From: Oscillospiraceae bacterium
GTDB lineage: Bacteria; Bacillota; Clostridia; Oscillospirales; Ruminococcaceae
Assembly (NCBI GenBank): GCA_014799365.1
Contig: JAAVIF010000026.1
Span: 90,948 to 137,351, forward strand
Length of the DNA: 46,404 nt
Direction: 5' to 3'
Shown one piece after another: positions 16,463-25,818 of this stretch. Position numbers and translations under genes: made by a program. The notes beneath the pieces were generated by a model. It saw nothing but the letters and a program-made list of their open reading frames with translations, did not search any database and was not told the DNA's origin. The first letter of the stretch is position 1; each line of letters opens with the position of its first letter.

Positions 16463-17257
16463 ATGGAAACGCTTGATTATCTGAAAAACTTTTACGAGAA
16501 CTACGACGAAGACAGCCGTTTTAGTTCAAAGCACGGTATGGTCGAGTATCTGACCACAATGCGTTACATCGAAAAGTACATTTCCCAAAACAGCAGAATA
16601 ATCGAGATAGGCGCGGCAACGGGACGTTACAGCCACGCACTCGCTCAAAAGGGATACAGGGTTGACGCTGTGGAGCTTATTGAACACAATATTGAAATAT
16701 TCAAAAGAAACACGAAAGAGGGAGAGAATATTTCCATAGTGCAAGGCAACGCGTTAGATCTATCGGATTTTGAGGATAACACATACGATATAACGCTGCT
16801 GTTAGGCCCGATGTATCATCTTTTTACAAAGGAGGATCAGCAAAAGGCACTCTCGGAGGCTGTCCGCGTAACCAAAAAAGGCGGAATGATATTCACGGCT
16901 TACTGCGGAAACGATGCTACTATCGTTAAATTTTGCTTTGGAAAAGGTATGATAAACATTGAACCTTACAAATCATCATTGATCGATCCCGTTACCTTTA
17001 AAGCCGATTCAACTCCTGAAGAGATTTTTGCACTTAACCGAAAAGAGGATATTGAAGCCTTGACGAAGTCTCTCCCCGTTAGTCGTATAAAATTTATCGG
17101 AACGGATATGGCGGCCGGTTATATAAGCGATACGGTTGACGGCATGGATGAGGAAACCTTCAGCAGTTTTTTAAATTATCATTTTTACATTTGCGAGCGG
17201 CAGGATATGGTAGGAGTTTCAACCCATTTTCTTGACATTTTGGAAAAAATAAAATAA
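16463..17257 (+). CDS. Class I SAM-dependent methyltransferase
   Basis: A 264-residue methyltransferase with the SAM-binding glycine motif IEIGAATGRYSH (about residues 40-51), an acidic VELIEHN after strand 2, and a typical catalytic region LLLGPMYHLFTKEDQQ. The substrate is unknown. AAAGGAG precedes the start; the ATG at 16463 is about 11 nt from it and a TTG two codons earlier is about 5 nt away. I chose the ATG, but the alternative is close. The gene stops 30 bp before aroF, so it may be co-transcribed with the shikimate operon, though no link to that pathway is evident. Confidence 0.85.
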   Translation: METLDYLKNFYENYDEDSRFSSKHGMVEYLTTMRYIEKYISQNSRIIEIGAATGRYSHALAQKGYRVDAVELIEHNIEIFKRNTKEGENISIVQGNALDLSDFEDNTYDITLLLGPMYHLFTKEDQQKALSEAVRVTKKGGMIFTAYCGNDATIVKFCFGKGMINIEPYKSSLIDPVTFKADSTPEEIFALNRKEDIEALTKSLPVSRIKFIGTDMAAGYISDTVDGMDEETFSSFLNYHFYICERQDMVGVSTHFLDILEKIK

Positions 17258-17287
17258 TAAATCAAAAAAAGAAAGGAAACCAACAAA

Positions 17288-18307
17288 ATGATCATTATCT
17301 TAAAAAAGGACGCACCTAAACAAGAGGTAGCCGAGCTTTGCCGAAGCATTGAAGCTCAGAATATCAAGATCAACGAGGTAATAGGCGCACATACCACTAT
17401 TCTGGGACTTATCGGCGACACACACAAGGTAGATATGGAGGCTATCGAAGCGCAGGAAATCGTTGAATCGGTTCAGCGCGTGCAGGAGCCTTACAAGGGA
17501 GTAAACAGAAAGTTCCACCCCGAGAACACCGTTGTAAGCGTAGGCGATACCAAGATAGGCGACGGAAACGTTGCAGTGATCGCGGGACCCTGCTCTATCG
17601 AAACCGAGGAGCAGATAGTAGACACCTGCATGCAGGTAAAAGCGGCGGGAGCGAATCTTTTAAGAGGCGGCGCGTTCAAGCCCAGAACCTCTCCCTACTC
17701 CTTCCAGGGCTTGGGCGACGAGGGTCTTAAGCTGTTCTTAAAGGCAAAGAAAGCAACGGGGCTTCCCATAGTGACCGAGCTTATGTCATTGGCTCATTTG
17801 GACCTCTTTGCCGATGTTGATATAATTCAGGTCGGCGCAAGGAATATGCAGAACTTTGAGATGCTTAAGGAGCTTGGCAAATGCGATAAGCCTATTTTAT
17901 TGAAAAGAGGTCTTGCAAATACGATAGAAGAGCTGCTGATGTCCGCCGAATACATTATCGCAGGCGGAAACACAAATATTATCCTTTGCGAAAGAGGTAT
18001 AAGGACCTTTGAGACACAGACAAGAAACACACTGGATATTTCGGCGGTACCCGTTATAAAAACCTTAAGCCACCTCCCCGTTGTTATCGACCCCAGCCAC
18101 GCAACAGGCAAATATGAGCTTGTGGAGCCTATGTCAATGGCGGCAGTTGCGGCGGGAGCGGACGGACTTATTATCGAGGTACACAACAATCCTCAAAAAG
18201 CCCTTTGCGACGGCGCACAGTCTCTTACCCCCAAACACTTTGACGCTTGTATGAAAAAATGCGCTTCCATTGCTTCGGTTTTGGGTAAAAAGGTAGGTAC
18301 TCTTTAA
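17288..18307 (+). CDS. aroF: 3-deoxy-7-phosphoheptulonate synthase, type Ibeta with N-terminal ferredoxin-like domain
   Basis: A 339-residue DAHP synthase joining phosphoenolpyruvate and erythrose 4-phosphate, the first step of the shikimate pathway. The first 70 or so residues (MIIILKKDAPKQEVAEL) are the ferredoxin-like fold typical of the Thermotoga-type enzyme, which usually gives feedback inhibition. The barrel has VIAGPCSIE, the substrate motif LRGGAFKPRTSPYSFQG, a metal-binding DPSHATG and EVHNNP near the end. GAAAGGAAACC precedes the ATG. Its stop overlaps the aroB start by one base. Confidence 0.96.
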   Translation: MIIILKKDAPKQEVAELCRSIEAQNIKINEVIGAHTTILGLIGDTHKVDMEAIEAQEIVESVQRVQEPYKGVNRKFHPENTVVSVGDTKIGDGNVAVIAGPCSIETEEQIVDTCMQVKAAGANLLRGGAFKPRTSPYSFQGLGDEGLKLFLKAKKATGLPIVTELMSLAHLDLFADVDIIQVGARNMQNFEMLKELGKCDKPILLKRGLANTIEELLMSAEYIIAGGNTNIILCERGIRTFETQTRNTLDISAVPVIKTLSHLPVVIDPSHATGKYELVEPMSMAAVAAGADGLIIEVHNNPQKALCDGAQSLTPKHFDACMKKCASIASVLGKKVGTL

Positions 18308-19359
18308 TGATAAAAATTAACGTTAACAATTCTTTAAGCTACGATATACTTATAGAAAACGGCTTGCTTGAAAAATGCGGCGAGCTTGTTTCCTCTGTGG
18401 TAAAATCGAAAAAATGCGCCGTTATTACGGACGATATTGTAGATAAGCTTTACTCCGATATAACGGTAAAAAGCCTTGAAAAAAGCGGTTTTAATGTCGT
18501 AAAATTCGTGATTCCCAGCGGAGAAACCTCTAAATCTCACGAACAGCTTATTTCCATATATAACTTTCTTTCGGAAAACGATATTACAAGAACGGATTTC
18601 CTTGTGGCACTGGGCGGCGGTGTAGTCGGCGACCTGACGGGTTACTGCGCGGCTACCTATCTCAGAGGTATCGATTATGTTCAGATACCCACAACTCTGC
18701 TTGCGCAGGTTGACAGCTCCGTGGGCGGAAAAACCGCCGTTAATATAGACGCGGGAAAAAATCTTGTAGGCTGCTTTAAACAGCCCGTATTGGTGATAGC
18801 AGATACCGATACCTTATCCACGCTTTCGGATGATATTTTTGCGGACGGAATGGGCGAAGTCGTAAAATACGGCATGATACGCTCAGGCTCTCTTTTTGAC
18901 AAGCTTTCAAACGGCAATTTCCGCAATAACATCAATGAAATAATAGCGGAATGTGTGAGCATAAAGCGCGACGTGGTGCAAAACGACGAGTTTGACACTG
19001 GAGAACGCATGATACTTAATTTCGGTCACACCTTCGGCCACGCGATCGAAAAGTATCTCGGCTACGGCAATATCCCCCACGGCAAAGCGGTGGCAATCGG
19101 AATGTATATGATGACCTCCGCCGCCGAAAAAAAAGGCAGCGTCCAAAAAGGAACGTCCGACAAGCTTAAAGCCTGCCTTGAAGCCAATTCCCTGCCCTTT
19201 TGCAACGATATTGCGACAGATAAGCTTTACTCGCTGTCAATAGGAGACAAAAAGCGAACCTCCGATAAAATCAGAATAATAATTTGCCCCGAAATCGGAA
19301 AAAGTCAAATAGTTACCATGTCACTGAACGAGTATAAAGAATTTCTGGAGTTAATATGA
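18307..19359 (+). CDS. aroB: 3-dehydroquinate synthase
   Basis: A 350-residue NAD- and metal-dependent enzyme converting DAHP to 3-dehydroquinate. It has the NAD-binding GGGVVGDLTGY, the substrate loop QIPTTLLAQVDSSVGGKTAVN, metal-ligand motifs GMGEVVKYG and LNFGHTFGHAIE, and PHGKAVAIGM. Normal length for the family. It overlaps the neighbours by one base upstream and by ATGA downstream, so it is translationally coupled within the aro operon. Confidence 0.97.
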   Translation: MIKINVNNSLSYDILIENGLLEKCGELVSSVVKSKKCAVITDDIVDKLYSDITVKSLEKSGFNVVKFVIPSGETSKSHEQLISIYNFLSENDITRTDFLVALGGGVVGDLTGYCAATYLRGIDYVQIPTTLLAQVDSSVGGKTAVNIDAGKNLVGCFKQPVLVIADTDTLSTLSDDIFADGMGEVVKYGMIRSGSLFDKLSNGNFRNNINEIIAECVSIKRDVVQNDEFDTGERMILNFGHTFGHAIEKYLGYGNIPHGKAVAIGMYMMTSAAEKKGSVQKGTSDKLKACLEANSLPFCNDIATDKLYSLSIGDKKRTSDKIRIIICPEIGKSQIVTMSLNEYKEFLELI

Positions 19360-20567
19360 CAAAAAATATCAAAATAACACCGAGCAGGCTTTCGGGGAAG
19401 ATAACCGTTCCCGCTTCAAAAAGCATTTCCCACCGCGCTCTTATCTGCGCCGCTCTCGCAAAGGGCAGATCGGAAATAAAAAATCTCCTGGACTGCGCCG
19501 ATACAAAGGCCACAATAAACATTTTAAACGCTTTTGGCGCGAAAATAACCAAAGAGGGGGATATAACTGTCGTTGAGGGAATACAAACGCCCTCCGAAAC
19601 AGCAATTGCCGATTGCTTTGAAAGCGGCTCTACTCTCAGATTTTTAATTCCCGTTGCCGCCGCTTTGGGCTGCGAAGCGGAGTTCCACGGCAGGGCAAAG
19701 CTTCCCGAAAGACCTATTACACCGTACTTTACAGAACTGACAAAAAATGGTATAATATTTAAAACAAAAACTATGCCCTATCAAATTTCGGGACGCCTTC
19801 AAGCGGGAGATTTCAGCCTTGCGGGAGATATTTCCTCCCAGTTTATAAGCGGTCTGTTATTCGCTCTTCCCTTGCTTAACGGCGACAGCAGGATAATTAT
19901 TACCTCGCCCTTGCAGTCAAAGCCCTATGTTGATATAACCATAGCGGAATTGAACAAATTCGGAGTTGAAATCAAAGAAACCGAATACGGCTACTTTGTA
20001 AAGGGAGATCAAAGCTATACTCCCCAAAACACCGTTATCGAAGCGGATATGTCACAGGCAGCTTTTTTCGTGGTGGCAAACGCACTGGGCTCGGAAATTG
20101 AGATCGAAGGACTTAATATGAACAGTCTGCAAGGCGACAAGGCAATTATAGATATTGTCAAAAACGCCAACGGAAACGCCTTTGATGTTGACGCATCGCA
20201 GATACCCGACTTAGTCCCTATTCTGACGGTTTTAGCCGCATTTTCAAAGGGTACATCTCATATAACCAACTGCGGCAGACTGAGATTAAAGGAATGTGAC
20301 AGACTGGCGGTAACGGCGGCGGAGCTTAACAAGCTTGGCGCAAGAGTTACAGAAAACAGCGACAGCTTGGTTATAGAAGGCGTTGACAAAATTCACGGAG
20401 GAATTTGCGACTCGCATGTAGATCACCGCATCCCCATGTCCTTAGCCATTGCTTCGACCCGTTCCACAGAGCCCGTAACAATAAACGGCGCGGAATGTGT
20501 AAGCAAGTCATATCCGAATTTCTTTGAGGATTTTATATCCTTAGGCGGAATAGTCAACGAAGTTTGA
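19356..20567 (+). CDS. aroA: 3-phosphoshikimate 1-carboxyvinyltransferase (EPSP synthase)
   Basis: A 403-residue EPSP synthase that adds enolpyruvate to shikimate 3-phosphate. It has PASKSISHRALICAALA, a DCFESGSTLRFLIP loop, ISSQFISGLLFA, ADMSQAAFF, RLKECDRL and VDHRIPMSLA. These are the substrate-binding stretches of both lobes. It starts in the ATGA overlap with aroB and its stop codon lies 35 bp before the aroC start. Length is slightly below E. coli AroA (427), as in many clostridia. Confidence 0.97.
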   Translation: MTKNIKITPSRLSGKITVPASKSISHRALICAALAKGRSEIKNLLDCADTKATINILNAFGAKITKEGDITVVEGIQTPSETAIADCFESGSTLRFLIPVAAALGCEAEFHGRAKLPERPITPYFTELTKNGIIFKTKTMPYQISGRLQAGDFSLAGDISSQFISGLLFALPLLNGDSRIIITSPLQSKPYVDITIAELNKFGVEIKETEYGYFVKGDQSYTPQNTVIEADMSQAAFFVVANALGSEIEIEGLNMNSLQGDKAIIDIVKNANGNAFDVDASQIPDLVPILTVLAAFSKGTSHITNCGRLRLKECDRLAVTAAELNKLGARVTENSDSLVIEGVDKIHGGICDSHVDHRIPMSLAIASTRSTEPVTINGAECVSKSYPNFFEDFISLGGIVNEV

Positions 20568-20602
20568 ATTTAATACAATCCTTTAATGAAAGGAAAAACG
20601 TA

Positions 20603-21679
20603 ATGTCATCTACATTAACTCTCGGCAATATATCGCTTTCAATTTTCGGCGAATCTCACGGCCCCGCAATAGGAGCGGTCATAGACAATCTTCCCGCCGG
20701 AGAAGAGCTTGATATTGAAAGAATATACAAATTTATGGCGCGCCGCGCTCCGAAAAAGGACGGCACCAGCACAATGCGCAGCGAAACGGACACTCCCGAA
20801 ATAATAAGCGGCTTTTATAACGGAAAAACTACGGGAGAGGCCCTCTGCGCCGTAATAAAAAACAAAGATCAGCATTCGGCGGATTATAAAAGCATTTCAG
20901 AGCTTGCAAGACCGGGACATGCCGATTATACCGCTTTTTTAAGATATAACGGCTCCAACGATCCCAGAGGCGGCGGTCACTTTTCGGGAAGACTTACCGC
21001 GCCGCTTGTTTTTGCGGGAGCAGTATGCGAACAAATGCTTGAAAAAAGAGGTATAACCACTGCCGCTCACATTTATTCGATAGCAGGCGAAAATGACAGG
21101 CCCTTCGACCCCGTGAACGTTAACGCAGAACAGCTTAAGCTCGTTAAAACAAGGTATCTTCCTGTTCTTGACAAAAATGCCGATGAAAAAATGAGAAGCG
21201 TAATTGACAGGGCGAGAAACGATTTAAATTCGGTGGGCGGCATAATAGAGTGCTGCGCTGTGGGCTTTCCTGCGGGGTTAGGCTCGCCGATTTACAACGG
21301 AATAGAAAACCGCGTTTCACAGCTTGTTTTCGGTATTCCCGCCGTAAAGGGCATTGAGTTTGGTATCGGCTTTGAAGCCGCCGCAATTTACGGCAGTGAA
21401 AATAACGATGAATTTTACATTGAAAACGGTGAGATCAAAACAAGGACAAATAATTCCGGCGGGATTTTAGGCGGTATATCAAACGGTATGCCCATTATTT
21501 TCAGAGCGGCAATAAAGCCCACTCCCTCAATCGCGCGCCCGCAAAATACCGTTAACTTTGTTAAAAAAGAAAACTCGGTAATGGAAATAAAGGGCAGACA
21601 CGACCCTTGTGTAGTCCCGAGAGCGGTTCCCTGCGTTGAGGCCGCTTTAAACGTTGCTTTAATGTCATTTCTTGTATAA
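20603..21679 (+). CDS. aroC: Chorismate synthase
   Basis: A 358-residue FMNH2-dependent enzyme making chorismate from EPSP. It has FGESHGPAIGAVIDNLPAG at the start, RPGHADYTAFLRY, DPRGGGHFSGRLTAPLVFAG, GGIIECCAVGFPAG, NNSGGILGGISNGMP and RHDPCVVPRAVPC. All are hallmark segments with the flavin and substrate contacts. The ATG at 20603 has GAAAGGAAAAA upstream; the longer frame to 20564 starts inside the aroA stop region and is not needed. No aroD, aroE or aroK is in the window. Confidence 0.97.
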   Translation: MSSTLTLGNISLSIFGESHGPAIGAVIDNLPAGEELDIERIYKFMARRAPKKDGTSTMRSETDTPEIISGFYNGKTTGEALCAVIKNKDQHSADYKSISELARPGHADYTAFLRYNGSNDPRGGGHFSGRLTAPLVFAGAVCEQMLEKRGITTAAHIYSIAGENDRPFDPVNVNAEQLKLVKTRYLPVLDKNADEKMRSVIDRARNDLNSVGGIIECCAVGFPAGLGSPIYNGIENRVSQLVFGIPAVKGIEFGIGFEAAAIYGSENNDEFYIENGEIKTRTNNSGGILGGISNGMPIIFRAAIKPTPSIARPQNTVNFVKKENSVMEIKGRHDPCVVPRAVPCVEAALNVALMSFLV

Positions 21680-21711
21680 ATTGACTTTACAGATCAAAAG
21701 GAGGAACAAAG

Positions 21712-22266
21712 ATGTTTCAGTCTCCGAAAATCATAATTGACGACAAGCTTACAATACAAATATATCTTTGTTATCTCCTCGATCAATTGGGCGAGCTGTC
21801 GGAGGAGCAATTAGCGGATATTATAGATGAAATCGAAGCGGTAAATTCCTTGGATTTTTTTGAAGCGTTAAGTATCGCGCAGGAAAAGGAGCTTATAAAA
21901 ACCTGCAACGAAAAAAACAAAAAGCTGTATTCCCTGCTTTCTACCGGTAAAACCCTGACGGACGAATTTCTTAACCGTATTCCCCTGTCAATAAGAGAAA
22001 AAAGCGTTGAATACGGAAAATATTTGCTTAAAATGGCTGATCTGGAACGTTCGATAATTTGCAGGATAGAAAGAACCGACTATAACGGTCCATGTTATCT
22101 CACCGTTAAATTCCTGAATGAGCTTAACGGAGATAATTTAATGGATTTAAGAATTTACGCCCCCGATTACGAACAGGCAAAGCTGATGCGGGAAAGATTT
22201 TTTGAAAAGCCGTCGGATATTGTTACAAAAATTATGAAAATGTTTATTAAGGACAGTTATTTATAA
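21712..22266 (+). CDS. DUF4364 family protein
   Basis: A 184-residue protein recognised as the Firmicutes DUF4364 family (KLTIQIYLCYLLDQLGELSEEQLADII, then LDFFEALSIAQEKELI, a LLSTGKTLTDEFLNRIP segment and a C-terminal YLTVKFLNE strand). The N-terminal half looks like a winged-helix DNA-binding fold, so it may be a transcription regulator. The function is not established. AAAGGAGG lies 9 nt before the ATG. It follows aroC by 32 bp and precedes the flavodoxin-like gene by 17 bp, so it is probably read from the same transcript. Confidence 0.75.
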   Translation: MFQSPKIIIDDKLTIQIYLCYLLDQLGELSEEQLADIIDEIEAVNSLDFFEALSIAQEKELIKTCNEKNKKLYSLLSTGKTLTDEFLNRIPLSIREKSVEYGKYLLKMADLERSIICRIERTDYNGPCYLTVKFLNELNGDNLMDLRIYAPDYEQAKLMRERFFEKPSDIVTKIMKMFIKDSYL

Positions 22267-22283
22267 TCAGAAAGAGGGCAGCT

Positions 22284-22811
22284 GTGAATATTATTATCAG
22301 CTTCAGCGCAAGAAAAAACGGCAATTGCGATACGATCGCAAGGTATATTGCCTCAGAAAATGATCTGTGTATCAATATGAGAGAGCTTGACCTTCGGCCT
22401 TGCGCTGAATGCAGCTACGAGTGCATGACCGATAAATGTGTACATAATGATGAAATATACTCTCTCCTTGAAAAATGTTCCCATGCAAATAAAGTATTTT
22501 TCATTGTCCCTATGTATTGCGGTAATCCCTCCTCGCTGTATTTCATTCTTAATGAACGAAGTCAGGACTTTTTTATGCGAAACGAAAGCCTGTATGAAGA
22601 ATTTACAAAAAAACTTTATATCATAGGCGTATACGGAAACAAACAGGATTATCCCGATTTTTTAAACCTGTTTCAAAAGCAATATGAGTTTTCGGACGCG
22701 AACGAGCATATATTGGGCTTGGAGCGGCACTTATATCATCATAAAATAAACGATTTATTATTAAACGAAAATGACGTAAAAGAAAAGATCGCCGTATTTT
22801 TAAAAAAATAA
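22284..22811 (+). CDS. Flavodoxin-fold protein of the FMN-reductase/NAD(P)H-quinone type
   Basis: A 175-residue protein resembling NADPH-dependent FMN reductases. It starts NIIISFSARKNGNCDTIARYIA, where the SAR.NGNCD loop would bind the flavin phosphate. It carries a CAECSYECMTDKCVHNDEIYSLLEKC stretch with Cys residues in the usual place, and FFIVPMYCGNPSS for the flavin ring. The initiator is GTG at 22284 with AAGAGGG upstream. The protein is shorter than classical reductases, and a redox partner is not evident. Confidence 0.75.
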   Translation: MNIIISFSARKNGNCDTIARYIASENDLCINMRELDLRPCAECSYECMTDKCVHNDEIYSLLEKCSHANKVFFIVPMYCGNPSSLYFILNERSQDFFMRNESLYEEFTKKLYIIGVYGNKQDYPDFLNLFQKQYEFSDANEHILGLERHLYHHKINDLLLNENDVKEKIAVFLKK

Positions 22812-22872
22812 TTTTCATTTTTAATTCAACTCAACACCCTGCAAAAACCGCAGCGCGGCTTTGTGGGGTGTT

Positions 22873-23063
22873 ATACTAATATCCGTTTGGACAGTAGATA
22901 AAATCTACTGTCCAAATCCTTCGGCTTTGCCGAAGGACCGCCAAGGGCGGTGGATATGTACGTTCAATACAATATCTGAGGGAGCTTCGCTCCCTCACGC
23001 TGCCGCAATAGCGGCAGCGCATTTAAAAAGTGGCTTGTCTACTTTTTAAATGGATATTAGTAT
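22873..23063. repeat. MITE-like palindromic element with nested hairpins
   Basis: A 191-bp stretch with perfect 12-bp terminal inverted repeats: ATACTAATATCC at 22873-22884 and its reverse complement at 23052-23063. Inside lie five further hairpins: TTTGGACAGTAGAT/ATCTACTGTCCAAA, TCCTTCGGC/GCCGAAGGA, GAGGGAGC/GCTCCCTC, GCTGCCGC/GCGGCAGC and ATTTAAAAAGT/ACTTTTTAAAT. No protein-coding content is credible; a 62-codon open frame is a by-product of the GC-rich stems. It could be a non-autonomous mobile element or a structured RNA. No target duplication is certain. Confidence 0.65.
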
Positions 23064-23112
23064 TATACTTAATACAGTTAACCGATCTAAAACTGAAATT
23101 TCATATAAAGCC

Positions 23113-23141
23113 TTGCATTTATGCCTAACAAATGATATAAT
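23113..23141 (+). promoter_or_regulatory. Sigma-A promoter of the 845-residue surface protein gene
   Basis: TTGCAT, a 17-bp spacer and TATAAT, about 57 bp before the ATG at 23198. Confidence 0.7.
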
Positions 23142-23197
23142 ATTTATAATTAAACGTTTTTTTACATTTTTAGACCTTATCAGCTTGGAGGAAAAAT

Positions 23198-25735
23198 ATG
23201 GATCAAAACAATAACATACAGTCCGACAGCCGAGTTGACGGCATAAATGATACCGATCAGCAGCGCATGCCAAATAAGGAATACTCTCTTCCTCAGAATA
23301 AAGAACAGTTTAGACAGGTTTTACAGCAGGCGCAGCAGGGACAGTATCAACAACAGTATACCGAATCTCCTCGTCAAGTAAATCAAAACATACAGGAGCA
23401 GTACGGCGCATACGAACAGTCGGCCGCACCCAAACAGGAAAGCTTTTCCGATTATCGGAAGCCTGTTTACGTAAACCGTTTTACCCCGGCAAAAGTAAAA
23501 AAGAGATTTAATCCCCTTGTTATTATCATACCCGTTGCCATACTTTTGATTGCGGCGGCTGTTGTGTTTTTTATTTTCTTTTATAATACCGTTTCATACC
23601 GAAAAGCAGAAGAAAATTACTTCGGCGGAATTTACAAATCATTGTTAAGTCATGTCGAAAGCGCGGAAGAAAAAAGCAAAAACCTCGCTTCATCGCAATT
23701 GGAGGTTAACATAACCTCCCCCTTGGGCGGCACGTTGGATATTGCCGATGTTGATTTATCAAATATTTTCCTGCGCCTCGATACGGCGGTACAAGGCGGC
23801 AGTATTTACAATACGCTGGATATTGTGTCGGGAAAAATAACCGAAAACGCCGAAGGCTGGATCGACAGAGAAAAGAGAAGCGCGCTTGTACTGCTCCCGG
23901 GTATTTCCGATATTTACGCATACGCTGAAGATTCGTCCGCTTCCTCAGAAGCCGCCGAGCCTTCGGAGTACATAAAAGCTTTCGGCGAAGTTTGGAGCAA
24001 AACCTCGGAAAATTACTTTGAGCTTATCGGAGAACCCGAAATAGTAGAAGAGCAGGAGTTTACAATAAACGAAACCGCATATACCGCCGATAAATATGTA
24101 GTACACCTTGACGGAATACAAACAGCAAAAATTGAAAAAGCTTTAATAGAAAATATAATTGAAAACGAAAAAACGGCGGAAATTCTCTCTAAACAAATGG
24201 GATATGAGAATAAAGAAGAACTGCTTGCCGATGAAAAAATAAATAATGAGCTTGACAGGCTAAGCGAAATAATTAACGGTGCGCAAGCCGATTATCCCGC
24301 CCTTGAAATGACCGTTTATATTAAAAACAAAGCCGTTATCGGCAGAGATATGGTTATTGCATTTTCCGAACAGCCGGAAAATGAGGAAACAGATTCACAA
24401 GCCCATTTTAAACTCTTTGAAATTCCCACTGATAAAGGAAATTTAACCCACCTTTATGTTAAAAACAGCAGTACCGAAATAACGGTAACATGCGAGGACG
24501 AAGCAAGCGGAGCCGATAAAAACATTCACGAGGGAAAGCTTTCGGTTTCTTACGGAGGTAATACCTACACCGCGAGCTATTCCGAATTTGCCGTTACAGA
24601 AGAGCTTTTCCAGGGCAATGCGGTTATTGTCTCGGAAAAGGATCCCGCCCTTACAGCGGCCATAGAGATGAAAACGGAAAACGGTATAAAGAAGTTTACT
24701 CTTTCCGTTCCCAATGTCGTTGCGGCAACAGTTGAGTTAACAACTCCCTCCGATTTACTGTTCAAAGAAATGCCTGCCCTTTCCGACGGCGAATACGCAG
24801 ACTTCTCCGATTATACATATAACGAAGAATACAGCAGGTCGGAAGCATCCGCGGCCGCTGTTGAAAAATTCGGCTCGGATATAAACAAATATATATTAAA
24901 GCTTTTGGGGTTGGCTGACCCCGACGAAAACGACAAAGACGATTCGGACAATAAAACAAATCTTCCCAATACCGAAAACAACGCTTCCGAAAATTCAAAC
25001 GACAGCAATCATGAAAGCTCTTTATCGTCCGAGGATAATACAAACGGCAGTGAGAACAGCGAAGCATCAGGCAGCGAAAGCACCGAACCTGTCACCGCCG
25101 ACAGTGAAAATACCTCACAAAACGGTTTGGACGCCGCTCCCGGGACAAGCAGCACGGAAAGCACCACCCCCGTTATAGTCACCTCCGCTCCAAACGGCAA
25201 TTCCGCAAATACAAGCAGTTCACAAACCACAACTGTCCCTTCCGCTTCAACGCTTGATGTGGGCGGCTCACAAAAAATTAGCAGCTCACAGTTGAACAGC
25301 TTTAACAGCGGAAATTATTACAAGGCGGAAATTTACGTTGACGGAGCTTCAAACGCCGACAGCAGCGTTTATATTTCCGAAATAAGCGGCAGCTTTGACA
25401 GCTATATTAAAGGAAAAGCGTTACAGATAGATTTTGCGGAGGGTTACAGCTTTGATTCTGTCCTTGTAGTTTTGACAATTCCCTCAAATACCGTTACCGG
25501 CGGCAGATATTACCCTTACAGCGATACTCTCCGCGGCTTAAACCGTTACCGCTTAATGGGAATGAAAAACTCTGACAGTTACGAAAGCGAGGTCGAATTT
25601 TACAAGTATTCGGGTAATCAGATCGGATTTATTGTTGACGGCCCCGGTTATTTCTATCTTATTGATATGGACGAATACTATCACAGCGTTTTCGGCATAA
25701 GTCCCGACGATATGGAAATACAATACGCTGAATAA
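23198..25735 (+). CDS. Large single-pass surface protein of unknown function
   Basis: An 845-residue protein not assigned to a known family. Residues 1-105 are polar and Gln/Asn-rich with no hydrophobic run, and presumably cytoplasmic. One membrane helix covers about 107-129. The rest is predicted outside: an alpha/beta region (about 130-570), a long low-complexity Asn/Ser/Thr/Asp/Glu linker (about 572-688) and a C-terminal folded region (QLNSFNSGNYYKAEIYVDGAS to the end) rich in aromatic strands. No catalytic motif, sortase signal or signal peptide is seen. GGAGG precedes the ATG. It is monocistronic with a strong terminator. It may be a sensor, scaffold or anchor; the binding partner is unknown. 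Confidence 0.85.
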   Translation: MDQNNNIQSDSRVDGINDTDQQRMPNKEYSLPQNKEQFRQVLQQAQQGQYQQQYTESPRQVNQNIQEQYGAYEQSAAPKQESFSDYRKPVYVNRFTPAKVKKRFNPLVIIIPVAILLIAAAVVFFIFFYNTVSYRKAEENYFGGIYKSLLSHVESAEEKSKNLASSQLEVNITSPLGGTLDIADVDLSNIFLRLDTAVQGGSIYNTLDIVSGKITENAEGWIDREKRSALVLLPGISDIYAYAEDSSASSEAAEPSEYIKAFGEVWSKTSENYFELIGEPEIVEEQEFTINETAYTADKYVVHLDGIQTAKIEKALIENIIENEKTAEILSKQMGYENKEELLADEKINNELDRLSEIINGAQADYPALEMTVYIKNKAVIGRDMVIAFSEQPENEETDSQAHFKLFEIPTDKGNLTHLYVKNSSTEITVTCEDEASGADKNIHEGKLSVSYGGNTYTASYSEFAVTEELFQGNAVIVSEKDPALTAAIEMKTENGIKKFTLSVPNVVAATVELTTPSDLLFKEMPALSDGEYADFSDYTYNEEYSRSEASAAAVEKFGSDINKYILKLLGLADPDENDKDDSDNKTNLPNTENNASENSNDSNHESSLSSEDNTNGSENSEASGSESTEPVTADSENTSQNGLDAAPGTSSTESTTPVIVTSAPNGNSANTSSSQTTTVPSASTLDVGGSQKISSSQLNSFNSGNYYKAEIYVDGASNADSSVYISEISGSFDSYIKGKALQIDFAEGYSFDSVLVVLTIPSNTVTGGRYYPYSDTLRGLNRYRLMGMKNSDSYESEVEFYKYSGNQIGFIVDGPGYFYLIDMDEYYHSVFGISPDDMEIQYAE

Positions 25736-25756
25736 ACTTTAATACTAAATCTCAAT

Positions 25757-25801
25757 AAAAATGACGTTTTCACCGAACATCGGTTGAAAACGTCATTTTT
25801 T
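25757..25801. terminator. Bidirectional terminator between convergent genes
   Basis: AAAAATGACGTTTTCACCG pairs with CGGTTGAAAACGTCATTTTT with one bulge and a 5-nt loop. The A and T runs allow it to serve the surface-protein gene (plus) and the LEA-like gene (minus). Confidence 0.92.
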
Positions 25802-25818
25802 GTTTCTTTATTTTATCG

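Noticed and set aside
22861-23049. A 62-codon frame inside the palindromic element
   Set aside because: It is produced by the nested stems; the content is low-complexity and has no initiation signal.
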